DNA of 19,960 bases from UCB3 sp964415605. GTDB taxonomy: Bacteria > Chloroflexota > Anaerolineae > Epilineales > Epilineaceae. Location: the NCBI GenBank assembly GCA_964415605.1, contig CAYQBA010000084.1, positions 1 through 19,960 of the forward strand, written 5' to 3'. Within the stretch, counting starts at the first letter, position 1, and each line of letters starts with the position of its first letter. The notes beneath the pieces are model-generated. The model saw nothing but the letters and a program-made list of their open reading frames with translations. It did not search any database and was not told the origin of the DNA. The translations under genes and the position numbers were made by a program. Below are positions 1 through 7,920 of the stretch, piece by piece.

Positions 1-200
1 CCGTCGGCGGGGGCGTGGAAGCGGGCGGGGGGGCGGCGCAGGGCGGCGCCCGTCGACGGCGGCCCGGGTGGCTGGTCCACGGCCGGCCGGGCGCTCGGCG
101 CGCGGGGGGGATCGGCCTCGGGCGCCTGGACGACCAGCGAGACCCCAGCCAAGGCCAGGATGCCGAGACTGGCGAGGACGACGTGAATCCAGCGGGTCAT
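1..200 (-). CDS. Small exported or membrane-anchored protein, 3' end outside window
   Basis: A minus-strand frame opens at an ATG at 198-200 and stays open to the window edge (66 codons). It begins MTRWIHVVLASLGILALAG, a positively charged N-terminus followed by about 20 hydrophobic residues, so it is a signal peptide or signal anchor. A Pro/Ala/Arg-rich stretch follows, as is common just behind the export signal of GC-rich envelope proteins. A ribosome binding site (GGGAGGGAA) lies about 6 nt before the ATG, which supports the start. It is the last gene visible in the minus-strand run, 153 nt after the nSTAND1 gene, so it could be co-transcribed or have its own promoter (a TATGAT hexamer is present at 260-265). 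The function cannot be told because the mature domain is outside the window. Confidence 0.6.
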   Translation of the reverse strand, partial: MTRWIHVVLASLGILALAGVSLVVQAPEADPPRAPSARPAVDQPPGPPSTGAALRRPPARFHAPAD

Positions 201-259
201 GCGCGTTCCCTCCCAGACGCAACGCTCCGGTGGAGCGGCGGTGACGGCGGTGTGGGGGG

Positions 260-265
260 ATCATA
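260..265 (-). promoter_or_regulatory. Possible -10 hexamer (TATGAT) upstream of the small exported gene
   Basis: The minus strand reads TATGAT here, 60 nt before the ATG of the gene at 1-200. No convincing -35 hexamer lies 16-18 nt further upstream. The hexamer abuts a 10-bp palindrome CCACCGGTGG at 266-275. It is a weak call. Confidence 0.2.
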
Positions 266-353
266 CCACCGGTGGGAAGGGAGGAACCAGCGGGGCGGCG
301 GGCAGAGGTCGGAGAGTCGGTCGCGTGCCAGGAGTGCGGCGTGACCTGTGCCG

Positions 354-2192
354 TTACTCGGGCGCGGCGAGCGCAGCGCAATCCGCGACGACAGACGGCT
401 GGAGGATGGCGATGTTGGCACCTGAAGGCCACCATCCGAGAAGTGCGCATGCGATCAAGACGACTGACACGCCGATGATCGCGGTGCAGCCAGCAAGGAA
501 CCCCCACGAGAACCGCACATGGGCAACCCGGATCGCGAATCGGCCCGCCGCTCGCATGATCAAGAAGGCCACCGATCCGACGAGCATGGTGGGCATCAGC
601 GTCAGATAGTTCCAGGCGTACCCTGCCGACGTCAGGTCGCCGATCGACCGACAGCCCGCTGGCCATTGGGTGACGCTGAGCCAAAGCAGGCCAAGGACCG
701 CCCCGAGCACACCGCCGACGAAGGAAATGCGGTGCGCGCTCAGCGTGTGCCCTCCGGGGAGCACCACGACGAAGCGGTAGAACCACGCGTACACCTGCTG
801 GAGCAGCACGGCATGCACGAGCAGGAGCCCCGTCGATCGCACGAGCGTCAGCAGCACGCCTGGGAAGCCGGGCGTCAGCTCGGATGCGACCATTGCCAGC
901 AGCGCGACACCGACGGCCTTCCATCGGCCACGCGTCAGTTGCTGCTCGCCGACGTGGCGCCAGCGCCAGTCCAGAATGCCCGGCACGAGCGCGCGGTAGA
1001 AGACCTCGTAGCGGGCGTCGCGGTCGCCTCCGTCGATTCCGGGGGCTGCCAGTGGCCTGAGCATGCGCATCTCGGGCCGGCACAGGCGTTCAACCACCGA
1101 CGCGATGCGATTGTCGGGCAGCTCCGTGTAGAACGCCAAAGTGCCGACGCCAAGGGCCTGCATCGATCCGCTCGGCGTGACCAGGTATTGGAATATGCGC
1201 GCCACGATCTCGCGATCCGATCGGTTCAGCCGCGCAAGGGACCGGTCGATGTGGTCGCCGACAATCTGTGAAACACTTCCCATTCGCCGGAGGCTCGCGC
1301 GGCTCAGGGTATTCGAGCCGCGGCCGACCTCCTCCTCCCACAGTCGCTGCATCACCAGTTGGAGGTACGGAGCCTGGACGCTGATGTCGATCTGGACGTC
1401 GTCCACGCCGCCCCCGGGCTGGGAGGTCGCTTCGGGCGCGGCGAGGTCCGCGTCGACGCTCTCCGATTGCAGTCGCTTGACGACGTCCTCCGCCAGACCG
1501 GACTCCAGATAGACGGGCTCCGCTCCGGGGCGGAAACGGTTGTAGGCCTCCAGTGGGCCTTCGACGGCGTCGATGGCGGCGGCGGGCTTCAAGTGTTGGA
1601 GTTGAATGTAGCTGCGCAACACCGCTGCCATCGACCCGGCAAGGCGCTGGAGCATGGAAAGCGCATCCTCGCGGATGGCGATGAGCACGTGGATCGGGCA
1701 CTCGGGCTGTGCCAGCAGGTGCATGAGCGCGACCGGGAACGTGCGGGAGTCCATCGTCAAGAGGTCGACACGCTGGGTAGCGGGATGAAACACGAAGTAC
1801 TCTTCGAACTGATCGAGGAGCAGCACAAGCGGGACGTCCAACACCGGTGCGAACCGGCTCGCATACGTCGCCAGTGCACTGTCATCCGGATCGGCGGCGG
1901 GGATACCCGCCACGCGCGCCACTTCAGCCCCGATCGCCCGCTTCAGGTTGCCGACGACGTCGCCCTGCCAGTCCCGGAATACCACAGCGGTGCGGCCAGG
2001 TGTCTGGTGCACGCGATAGGTCACCCCGGCTTCCAGCAGCGACGTCTTCCCCACGCCGCTGGGGCCGCTCAAAACAGTCAGGCGGCTGGCGTAGACATGG
2101 TCGAGCACCACGCGCGACTCGCGGTCGCGCCCGTAGAACAGCGGGCCATCGCGCTCTTCGAATGCCGCCAATCCCTTGTACGGTGAATCCAT
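354..2192 (-). CDS. nSTAND1-type P-loop NTPase with C-terminal membrane bundle
   Basis: This 612-residue protein opens with SPYKGLAAFEERD...FYGRD, the signature start of the novel STAND NTPase 1 family (sensor/switch ATPases of conflict systems). Walker A is GPSGVGKT at residues 43-50; the STAND-type Walker B is LVLLLDQFEEYF around D127. The segment YEVFYRALVPGILDWRW (395-411) matches the usual end of the NTPase plus winged-helix region. Family members often continue into WD40 or TPR sensor repeats. This one instead has about five hydrophobic helices (roughly 426-442, 445-478, 488-507, 527-547, 562-588) and ends soon after. The ATG is preceded by AAGGGG at 8 nt. It follows the SIR2 gene by 37 nt on the same strand. 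I infer that it is the regulated switch of a membrane-linked SIR2 system. The NTPase call is firm; the role is inference. Confidence 0.85.
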   Translation of the reverse strand: MDSPYKGLAAFEERDGPLFYGRDRESRVVLDHVYASRLTVLSGPSGVGKTSLLEAGVTYRVHQTPGRTAVVFRDWQGDVVGNLKRAIGAEVARVAGIPAADPDDSALATYASRFAPVLDVPLVLLLDQFEEYFVFHPATQRVDLLTMDSRTFPVALMHLLAQPECPIHVLIAIREDALSMLQRLAGSMAAVLRSYIQLQHLKPAAAIDAVEGPLEAYNRFRPGAEPVYLESGLAEDVVKRLQSESVDADLAAPEATSQPGGGVDDVQIDISVQAPYLQLVMQRLWEEEVGRGSNTLSRASLRRMGSVSQIVGDHIDRSLARLNRSDREIVARIFQYLVTPSGSMQALGVGTLAFYTELPDNRIASVVERLCRPEMRMLRPLAAPGIDGGDRDARYEVFYRALVPGILDWRWRHVGEQQLTRGRWKAVGVALLAMVASELTPGFPGVLLTLVRSTGLLLVHAVLLQQVYAWFYRFVVVLPGGHTLSAHRISFVGGVLGAVLGLLWLSVTQWPAGCRSIGDLTSAGYAWNYLTLMPTMLVGSVAFLIMRAAGRFAIRVAHVRFSWGFLAGCTAIIGVSVVLIACALLGWWPSGANIAILQPSVVADCAALAAPE

Positions 2193-2229
2193 GGCGGAAC
2201 CCCTTCCAGGTTCCGATCCTTCAGGAGCA

Positions 2230-3225
2230 TCAAGTCAGCGGATCGTGTGGAGGGCGCCCGGCTTCCATGCCCGCGACGAACTCGCTCATCGGCATGTCGA
2301 AGATCAAGACGTCCCGTTTGAGCCACAGATCCCGCTCGATTGGGGACACGGAACGCTGAATGGACCAGGATTGGAACGCCCGACTCCGATAGCAGTCGCG
2401 GTCGTTATAGACCTGATGCCACATCAAGCGATACGTCCAGTCGCGAAGACTGTACCCCAGGAATAGGAAGCGTCGCTGGGCGAGTGCCGCCTTCAGGAAC
2501 ATCGGCAGCGCCACACTGCTCCCCAGCCGTTGTAGCGCAACGGCGTAGTCGTTCTCGGTCACGCAGTAGTCGTCACGGGCCGATTCGCGTATGTCCACGG
2601 TGCCGTGGAGTTTGTAGACGACATCGCGTGATTCGACGTCGATGTGCAACGCCTCGATGCCGTTCGCGAACACCGGCTTGAGGTCCGGCTCACCGGCCTG
2701 GCGATGATAGAGGACGGCGGGGTGGGCCAGGGAATCCAAGCCGTTTCCGCCGGGTGACAGGGGGGCCCCATCGAAGGGCTGCACCAACAAGTCGAACGGG
2801 CGCCCACGGGCCTCGAAGACATCTTCGATAAGCGTGTCGTAGTTGGTGGTGATGACCAACAGCTTGGCCGGAACGGTCGCGATGAGGGCATGGAGGGGGC
2901 CTTGAGGGAAGCGCCGGCTGAAGACGCTCCTGAGCGTGTTGCGCAATCCTGCGCGCGCTTTCCTGACCTCGAAGTACTGCGCCGCGCGCGCCAGGTCGGT
3001 GTCGGTTTCCCCGTTCGGATAGACCTGTGAGCTGAGGTGGTGGCTGAGCTCCGTCCCCGACGGCGGCCAGATCGGGTTCTCGATCGTCCAGCGGTAGTCT
3101 TCGGGTCGCGAGGCGATGGACGCGCCGGCGCCGAGGAACAGGACCACACGGCGGCTATTCAGGGCATCCCAGATCTCAGCATATGGGGGTGCCGCGTCGG
3201 CGACAGCCTGTGGGTCGGGTATCAC
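2230..3225 (-). CDS. SIR2-like (SIR2_2-type) putative NADase
   Basis: The protein has the SIR2-like Rossmann signature used by bacterial defence NADases. In the 331-residue form it has VVLFLGAGAS near residue 30, TTNYD near 126-130 (Asn at 128), YKLHG near 204-208 (His at 207) and a closing FLGYSLRDW motif near 255-263. The Asn and His correspond to the catalytic pair of enzymes such as ThsA, so it looks active and likely hydrolyses NAD+. There is no zinc-binding Cys cluster of the sirtuin deacetylase kind and no export signal, so it is cytoplasmic. I chose GTG at 3225 because GAGGG (3231-3235) sits 5 nt before it; an upstream GTG at 3252 would give 340 residues and overlap the lipoprotein stop. 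Either way translation is probably coupled to the lipoprotein gene. With the nSTAND1 gene 37 nt downstream it forms a predicted effector-sensor pair. Confidence 0.88.
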   Translation of the reverse strand: MIPDPQAVADAAPPYAEIWDALNSRRVVLFLGAGASIASRPEDYRWTIENPIWPPSGTELSHHLSSQVYPNGETDTDLARAAQYFEVRKARAGLRNTLRSVFSRRFPQGPLHALIATVPAKLLVITTNYDTLIEDVFEARGRPFDLLVQPFDGAPLSPGGNGLDSLAHPAVLYHRQAGEPDLKPVFANGIEALHIDVESRDVVYKLHGTVDIRESARDDYCVTENDYAVALQRLGSSVALPMFLKAALAQRRFLFLGYSLRDWTYRLMWHQVYNDRDCYRSRAFQSWSIQRSVSPIERDLWLKRDVLIFDMPMSEFVAGMEAGRPPHDPLT

Positions 3226-3230
3226 GGGAT

Positions 3231-3235
3231 CCCTC
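3231..3235 (-). promoter_or_regulatory. Ribosome binding site that decides the SIR2 gene start
   Basis: The minus strand reads GAGGG with 5 nt to the GTG at 3225. The motif overlaps the TGA stop of the lipoprotein gene (3234-3236), so a ribosome ending the lipoprotein would sit on this site. That favours the 331-residue SIR2 form and translational coupling over the GTG at 3252. Confidence 0.5.
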
Positions 3236-4715
3236 AACACTCGAAGAAGCACAGACCGATGCGGATGTTCACGATGATGGCCTCCGAAGTCGTGCTCTTC
3301 TTGTTCGGCAGCGGCTTGATGATCTCACCGGTAAGCTTGGCCGAGACCACGATGGTGGTGGACGTCGACGTGAATTGGCCGAACCAGCGGTCCGCCGTGC
3401 CGTTTCGGGTGGCGCGGATCGTGTACGTTCCGACGGCCACGGTCTGCCCGTCGCTGTCAATCGGCGCGCTGACGATCGCGGTGCCCAGGAGCTCGCCTTC
3501 GATCGGTTCCGCCGGCAACGGCGTCGGCGTGGGTGTCGAGGTGGGGGTCGCGGTGGCCGTCTGGGCATGCGCCGTGGACACCCACGTCAACCAGTCGGGC
3601 CACCATCGCGTGACCACGGCTGCCATCCGCGCCACTGGGTGCGGCGGCGTCGGCGAGTGGCCGACAAAGGTACGGCTGATCACCGTTGTGGCGATCATGC
3701 TCGCGCGGCGGGCCGCAACGGCCGCGCGGCCTTCCAGGTCCGGCACTGTGGCATCCACATTGAGCGCCGGCTCGACGGTCTCGATCAGCCCCACCGCCCT
3801 CAGGTCGGCTTCCGCCTGGGCCATCCGCGCCCGCATGGCGTCGCCTTCAACGGCGGTGAGCAGGTCGCGCGGCCGCGGTCCGAAGCAGAGCTGCATGTTG
3901 CCCCACGCCTGGCAGATCAGCGCGTGCGTGAGCACCGACTGCGGGGTTGGCGTGTCGAGGCCAATGCGGAGGTCGGCATCGCGCGTGATGGTGGCACCAG
4001 CCGTCTCGATGTTCCCGGGCGCCAAGTAGACGATCCGCGCGCGATCGCCCCCCATCCCGGACAGCGTGACGAGATACACGTCGGGCTTGAGCAGGGTGTC
4101 ATCGTCGGCGGCCAAGCGCACCGGCCGACAGGTCCGAAGCACACCGACGACCGACTGGCGACCCGGCGCGAAAAGCGCTTGCGGTGAAAGGGCCGCGGGG
4201 GACCGCAGAGGGACGCTCATCAACAGAATACCATGCGTGCCGGGGTCGAGGTCCTCGTGCGGCGGCAAGGCGAACGTCACGGTCCTTCCAAGGTTCACAT
4301 CAGCCGGGGTAAGCTGGAACCGGGCGAGGAGAGGGGCAAGTCGGTCGAGGTCGGGTGTGAACGCCGAACCTGGCGCCGGCTCGCCTGTCGAACCATGGGC
4401 TAGCGTGACGATCTGCCTGCCTTCGCCGGATGCCCCCGTCGGGCTGTTCGCAGCCATGGTCTGACCGATGCCCGGGCAAGCGATGCCCGGGTCGACGAAT
4501 TCGGGGTCGACGAGCTGCGTTGATCCTGGCATTGGTGTGGTGGGCGTCATGGGCGGGGGCGCTGGCGTGTCGACGGTCGCCTTGCCGGAAGGGCTGGTCG
4601 GGCTACCGACCGGTTCAGTCTCCGGTTGCTGGCACCCCTGCAACATCCACGAGAGGCCCAATCCAACCACGATGGCGATCAACACAAGGAACCGGCTGCG
4701 TCTTTGTGTCAACAT
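3234..4715 (-). CDS. Lipoprotein of unknown function, first gene of the SIR2/nSTAND1 run
   Basis: The protein has 493 residues. It starts MLTQRRSRFLVLIAIVVGLG and reaches a lipobox-like MLQGC with Cys28, so it should be lipid-anchored on the outer face of the membrane. A Pro/Thr/Ser-rich stretch (about 30-65) leads to a domain of about 280 residues that I do not recognise. A second linker (TATATPTSTPTPTPLP, 386-401) separates it from a C-terminal beta-rich domain of about 90 residues that ends in Cys-Phe-Phe-Glu-Cys. A hydrophobic, Trp-rich stretch ending TAHAQ (365-385) looks like a signal peptide with its cleavage site placed in mid-protein. AGGGGG sits about 6 nt before the ATG. The stop overlaps the SIR2 ribosome binding site, so this gene belongs to the same transcript. 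A surface sensor or anchoring role is only an inference. Confidence 0.8.
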   Translation of the reverse strand: MLTQRRSRFLVLIAIVVGLGLSWMLQGCQQPETEPVGSPTSPSGKATVDTPAPPPMTPTTPMPGSTQLVDPEFVDPGIACPGIGQTMAANSPTGASGEGRQIVTLAHGSTGEPAPGSAFTPDLDRLAPLLARFQLTPADVNLGRTVTFALPPHEDLDPGTHGILLMSVPLRSPAALSPQALFAPGRQSVVGVLRTCRPVRLAADDDTLLKPDVYLVTLSGMGGDRARIVYLAPGNIETAGATITRDADLRIGLDTPTPQSVLTHALICQAWGNMQLCFGPRPRDLLTAVEGDAMRARMAQAEADLRAVGLIETVEPALNVDATVPDLEGRAAVAARRASMIATTVISRTFVGHSPTPPHPVARMAAVVTRWWPDWLTWVSTAHAQTATATPTSTPTPTPLPAEPIEGELLGTAIVSAPIDSDGQTVAVGTYTIRATRNGTADRWFGQFTSTSTTIVVSAKLTGEIIKPLPNKKSTTSEAIIVNIRIGLCFFEC

Positions 4716-5050
4716 CGAAGCCCCCTGTTATTCATGGAGACGAGTCTCCTGTTGCCCGGCTGGTCGCCGGGGCGCAATCGCGCACCCCCACCGCATGCGC
4801 GCATCTGCCGCCGCGCAGCGGCAACGCGCGGGCAACCGCGTCACAGCACAACCCGCGCGCAGATTGTACGCATGCTGCGTAGCGTGCCGCGTCTGCCCGG
4901 CGTCTTCGGCGCGTCTATCAGAGGGGCGGCGGCGACCGCGTCTGGCGAGGTGCGGGCGTCGTCCCGGCATTTCGTCACATTTCTGGCACGATCCTGTCGC
5001 CCCGCCCATGGCGGCATGACCCGTGCGGCCGTATCCTGCACCCCGGATTC

Positions 5051-5091
5051 GGGACCTGCCGCCCGTCGGACGGCGACGGGCGGCAGGTCCC
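5051..5091 (+). promoter_or_regulatory. Perfect 17-bp hairpin just upstream of comEC
   Basis: Left arm 5051-5067 (GGGACCTGCCGCCCGTC) and right arm 5075-5091 (GACGGGCGGCAGGTCCC) are exact reverse complements around a 7-nt loop (5068-5074). The stem ends 19 nt before the comEC ATG and 10 nt before its ribosome binding site. There is no T-run after it, so it is not a classic intrinsic terminator for the plus strand. It could be a leader structure that affects comEC expression, a transcript-stabilising stem, or a binding site for a dimeric regulator. Confidence 0.6.
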
Positions 5092-5101
5092 GCGCCCATC
5101 C

Positions 5102-5105
5102 GGAG
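5102..5105 (+). promoter_or_regulatory. Ribosome binding site of comEC
   Basis: GGAG with 5 nt (tatcg) to the ATG at 5111. It supports that start over internal Met codons further in. Confidence 0.6.
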
Positions 5106-5110
5106 TATCG

Positions 5111-7822
5111 ATGACCCCGCTCGTGCCTCTCGCCCTCGCCTGGCTGGCCGGCCTCTTCGCCGCCATGGCGTGGATGCCCGACACGTGGCCCGCGTGGCCG
5201 CCGCTCGTGCTGGCCGTCGCCGTGCCCAGCGCGTGCGCGGCCGTGCCCGCCGCCATCGCGGCCCGGCGACGCGCCTCTGGGTCGTCACCCCCCGCGCACC
5301 GGATCGCGCCGGCCCGGCTCACCGCCGGCGGCGCGATGCTCACGTGCGCCCTGCTCGGCGCCGGCCGGCAGGCGCTGGCGCGGCCGAACCTCGGCGCCGG
5401 CCACGTTGCGGTGTGCAACGGTCGCGGCGCCGTGGCCCTCGTCGGGCGCATCGCCGACGAGCCCGATCGGCGCGCCCGCGGCATCGACTACCGCGTGGCT
5501 GTGGCGAAGATCGTGTCGGGGTGCGGGTCGGCCGGACAAGATAACGCCGAAGAGGATTCCCCGACCGCCCATCTGGCGATGGCGGCAACCAGGGCCGCCG
5601 CGCGCCCCGCGCACGGCCTTGTCCTCGTGCGCGGCCCCCGCTACCCGCCGTACGCCTACGGCGACACCGTTTGGGTCGCCGGGGAGATCGACGCGCCGCC
5701 CGTGCTGGAGGGCTTCGACTACCGCGCGTACCTCGCCCGGCAGGATGTCTTCAGCCTGGTCGAGCAGCCGCGGGTGGTCGTGCTCGGCGTGGGCGGCGGC
5801 AACCCCGTGCGCCGCGCGCTCATCGGCATCCGCGACCGCGGTCGGCGGGCGCTGGCGGCGGCCCTGCCCGAGCCTGAGGCGGCGCTGGCCACCGGGATCC
5901 TCCTCGGCGACGACCGCGGCCTCCCCGCGCGCGTCGAGGCCGCGTTCCAAGCGACCAACACCACCCACGTCATCGCGATCTCCGGTTCCAACATCGCCCT
6001 GCTCGTCGCCCTCCTCGGGACATCGCTCGGCCGGCTGCTCGGCCGCCGCTGTGCCGCGCCCGTGGTCCTGCTCGTCGTCGCGCTGTACTGCGTGCTCGTC
6101 GGCGGCGACGCGGCCGTGGTGCGGGCGGCCATCATGGGCGGGATCTCGGTGGTGGCGCTCGGCGTGGGCCGGCCGGGGCACGCGGCGACGGCGCTGGCGG
6201 CGGCCGCCCTGGCCATGACGGCCTGGCGGCCGGCGGTGGTGCACGACGTCGGCTTCCAGCTGTCGTTCGCGGCCACGGCCGGCCTCATCGCCTTCGCCGG
6301 CCGATTCGGCGCCGGGCTCGAGGCCTGGCTGGGGCGCCGGATGCCCGCCGGCCGGGCGCGCGCGGCCGTGCGGCTGGCCAACGACGCGGTGCTCGTGACG
6401 CTGGCGGCGCAGCTCACGACATGGCCGATCATCGCGCTGAGCATGGGGCAGGTCTCGGTCGTGGGCCTGGCGGCGAACTTCGCGATCCTGCCCGCCCAGC
6501 CGGCGGTGATGGGCCTTGGCGGCCTGACCGCGGCGGTGGGGGCCGCGTGGCCCGCCGCGGGTCGTGTGGCCGGCGCGGTGGCCTGGCTCCCGCTCGCCTA
6601 CACCGTGCACGTGGTCGAGGCGTTCGCGGGGCTGCCGTACGCGTCGGCACCGTTCGAGCCATCGCCGGCGCTGGTCGCGGCGTACTACGCCGGCTTGGGC
6701 GTGATCGCGCGGGGAGCGGGGCGACGGTGGATGACCGGCTGCGTCGCCTGGGTGTCTCGATGGCCGCGACCTACGGCGGGCACGGGGTCCGACGCGGCGG
6801 GCGTCGACACGGGCGCCGCCGGGGTCGTGGGCAACGACGCCTCGGTCATGAGCGCCGCCATGCCTGCCGGCGCGGCGGCCGGCATCGGCGCAGCCACGCT
6901 CGACCCGGCAACCGGGGCGTCATGGGGCGCGGATCCGCCCGTCGCCACCCAGCCATCGCCGCGCCGCCTCACGCCCGCCGTCGCCATCGCTCCGCTCGCC
7001 GTCGCATGCGCCCTGGTGTGGTCGGCCGTCCGCGCCCAGGCGGATGGGCTGCTGCACCTCTACCAGCTCGACGTGGGGCAGGGCGATGCCGTCCTGGTGG
7101 TGACGCCGAACGGCCGCCGCATGCTGGTCGACGGCGGGCCAGACCCCCGCGCGGTGCTCGACGGGCTGGGGCGGCACCTGCCGCCGTGGGACCGCCGGCT
7201 GGACGTGGTGGTGCTGACGCACCCCGACCTCGACCACGTCGGCGGGCTGCCGGCGGTGCTCGAGCGGTACGACGTCGGCTGGATCCTCGACCCCGACCTG
7301 CCGGCCGAGTCGCCGGACGCGGCGTTCTGGGCGGCGGTGCGCCAGGCCGAGCCGGCGCGCGTGGTGAGGGCGGCGGCCGGCGGGCGGATCGCGCTCGACC
7401 CGGCGGCCGGGGTGGTCGCGGACGTCCTGTGGCCTCCGGAGCCGCGGCTGGGGGGGACGACGGCCGCCGCCAACGACAACTCGGTGGTGCTCCGGCTGGC
7501 GTACGGCCGCGCGACCGCGCTGCTCACGGGCGACATCGAGGCGCCGGCGGAAGCGGCGCTGCTCGCGGCGCGGCCCCGCCTGGACGCGCAGGTGCTCAAG
7601 GTCGCCCATCACGGGAGCGCCACGTCGACCACGCCGGCGTGGCTGGCGGCGGTGCAGCCGTCCCTGGCGCTCATCGGCGTGGGCGCGGACAACCGTTACG
7701 GCCACCCGGACCCGGGGGTGCTGGAGCGGCTGGGCGCGGTCGTGGTCCGCCGGACGGACCGCGACGGCGAGATCGAGGCGCTGAGCGACGGGCGAGACTG
7801 GTGGGCGGCGGGAGGGGGATAG
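5111..7822 (+). CDS. comEC: ComEC/Rec2 DNA-uptake channel protein
   Basis: At 903 residues this is a full three-part ComEC, the inner-membrane channel that brings single-stranded DNA into the cell during natural transformation. Residues about 1-230 have N-terminal hydrophobic helices and the DUF4131-like region (PPVLEGFDYRAYLARQDV is typical). Residues about 250-530 are the polytopic Competence domain, with AISGSNIALL at 289-298. After a poorly conserved Ala/Gly-rich insert (about 550-630) comes a metallo-beta-lactamase-like domain with DVGQGDA (654-660), THPDLDHVGG (703-712, the HxDxDH metal motif), TGDIE (806-810) and AHHGS (832-836), so its nuclease-type site looks intact. The gene is the most GC-rich in the window. 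It stands alone: no comEA or pilus gene is nearby. It has a perfect 17-bp stem in its leader. The identification is firm. Confidence 0.95.
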   Translation: MTPLVPLALAWLAGLFAAMAWMPDTWPAWPPLVLAVAVPSACAAVPAAIAARRRASGSSPPAHRIAPARLTAGGAMLTCALLGAGRQALARPNLGAGHVAVCNGRGAVALVGRIADEPDRRARGIDYRVAVAKIVSGCGSAGQDNAEEDSPTAHLAMAATRAAARPAHGLVLVRGPRYPPYAYGDTVWVAGEIDAPPVLEGFDYRAYLARQDVFSLVEQPRVVVLGVGGGNPVRRALIGIRDRGRRALAAALPEPEAALATGILLGDDRGLPARVEAAFQATNTTHVIAISGSNIALLVALLGTSLGRLLGRRCAAPVVLLVVALYCVLVGGDAAVVRAAIMGGISVVALGVGRPGHAATALAAAALAMTAWRPAVVHDVGFQLSFAATAGLIAFAGRFGAGLEAWLGRRMPAGRARAAVRLANDAVLVTLAAQLTTWPIIALSMGQVSVVGLAANFAILPAQPAVMGLGGLTAAVGAAWPAAGRVAGAVAWLPLAYTVHVVEAFAGLPYASAPFEPSPALVAAYYAGLGVIARGAGRRWMTGCVAWVSRWPRPTAGTGSDAAGVDTGAAGVVGNDASVMSAAMPAGAAAGIGAATLDPATGASWGADPPVATQPSPRRLTPAVAIAPLAVACALVWSAVRAQADGLLHLYQLDVGQGDAVLVVTPNGRRMLVDGGPDPRAVLDGLGRHLPPWDRRLDVVVLTHPDLDHVGGLPAVLERYDVGWILDPDLPAESPDAAFWAAVRQAEPARVVRAAAGGRIALDPAAGVVADVLWPPEPRLGGTTAAANDNSVVLRLAYGRATALLTGDIEAPAEAALLAARPRLDAQVLKVAHHGSATSTTPAWLAAVQPSLALIGVGADNRYGHPDPGVLERLGAVVVRRTDRDGEIEALSDGRDWWAAGGG

Positions 7823-7829
7823 GGTGGCC

Positions 7830-7858
7830 TTCCCAGAGAGGAGCCGCGGGGGTATACT
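7830..7858 (+). promoter_or_regulatory. Sigma-70-type promoter candidate for the ankyrin gene
   Basis: A TTCCCA -35-like hexamer (7830-7835), a 17-nt spacer and TATACT (7853-7858, five of six to TATAAT) lie just after the comEC stop, about 60 nt before the ankyrin ATG. The spacing is ideal and the -10 stands out in GC-rich surroundings, so the ankyrin gene probably has its own transcript. Confidence 0.5.
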
Positions 7859-7920
7859 GCTCAGCGAATCACACGGTCAGCGGCTGCATTCAAGTGTTGT
7901 TAGCCGGTAAGGACATCTCG

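Larger units (their letters stand above)
4716..5110. other. Divergent intergenic region between the lipoprotein gene and comEC
   Basis: These 395 nt hold no convincing gene; frames through it give Arg/Ala-rich translations typical of random GC-rich DNA. It must contain the promoters for both directions. Visible elements are GGAGAC-GA-GTCTCC at 4736-4749, 21 nt upstream of the lipoprotein ATG (operator-like), a TACAAT hexamer on the minus strand at 4863-4868 without a matching -35, and the large inverted repeat at 5051-5091. No promoter can be assigned with confidence. Confidence 0.55.

Noticed and set aside
3037..4187. Two long plus-strand frames opposite the lipoprotein gene
   Set aside because: They mirror the minus-strand coding region, show no motifs, and the minus frame has a lipobox, linker and ribosome binding site.
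4985..5000. TGGCACG-like sigma-54 promoter upstream of comEC
   Set aside because: The downstream GC is at the wrong distance from the GG (12 instead of 10 nt) and the -12 box does not match.
5285..6610. Long minus-strand open frame (441 codons) opposite comEC
   Set aside because: Arg/His/Gly-rich, no domain motifs, exactly antisense to clearly coding comEC; expected in very GC-rich DNA.
6421..7920. Plus-strand open frame running from inside comEC into the ankyrin gene
   Set aside because: It overlaps comEC in another frame and translates to Arg/Gly/Ala-rich noise; the real start is ATG 7921 with a good ribosome binding site.
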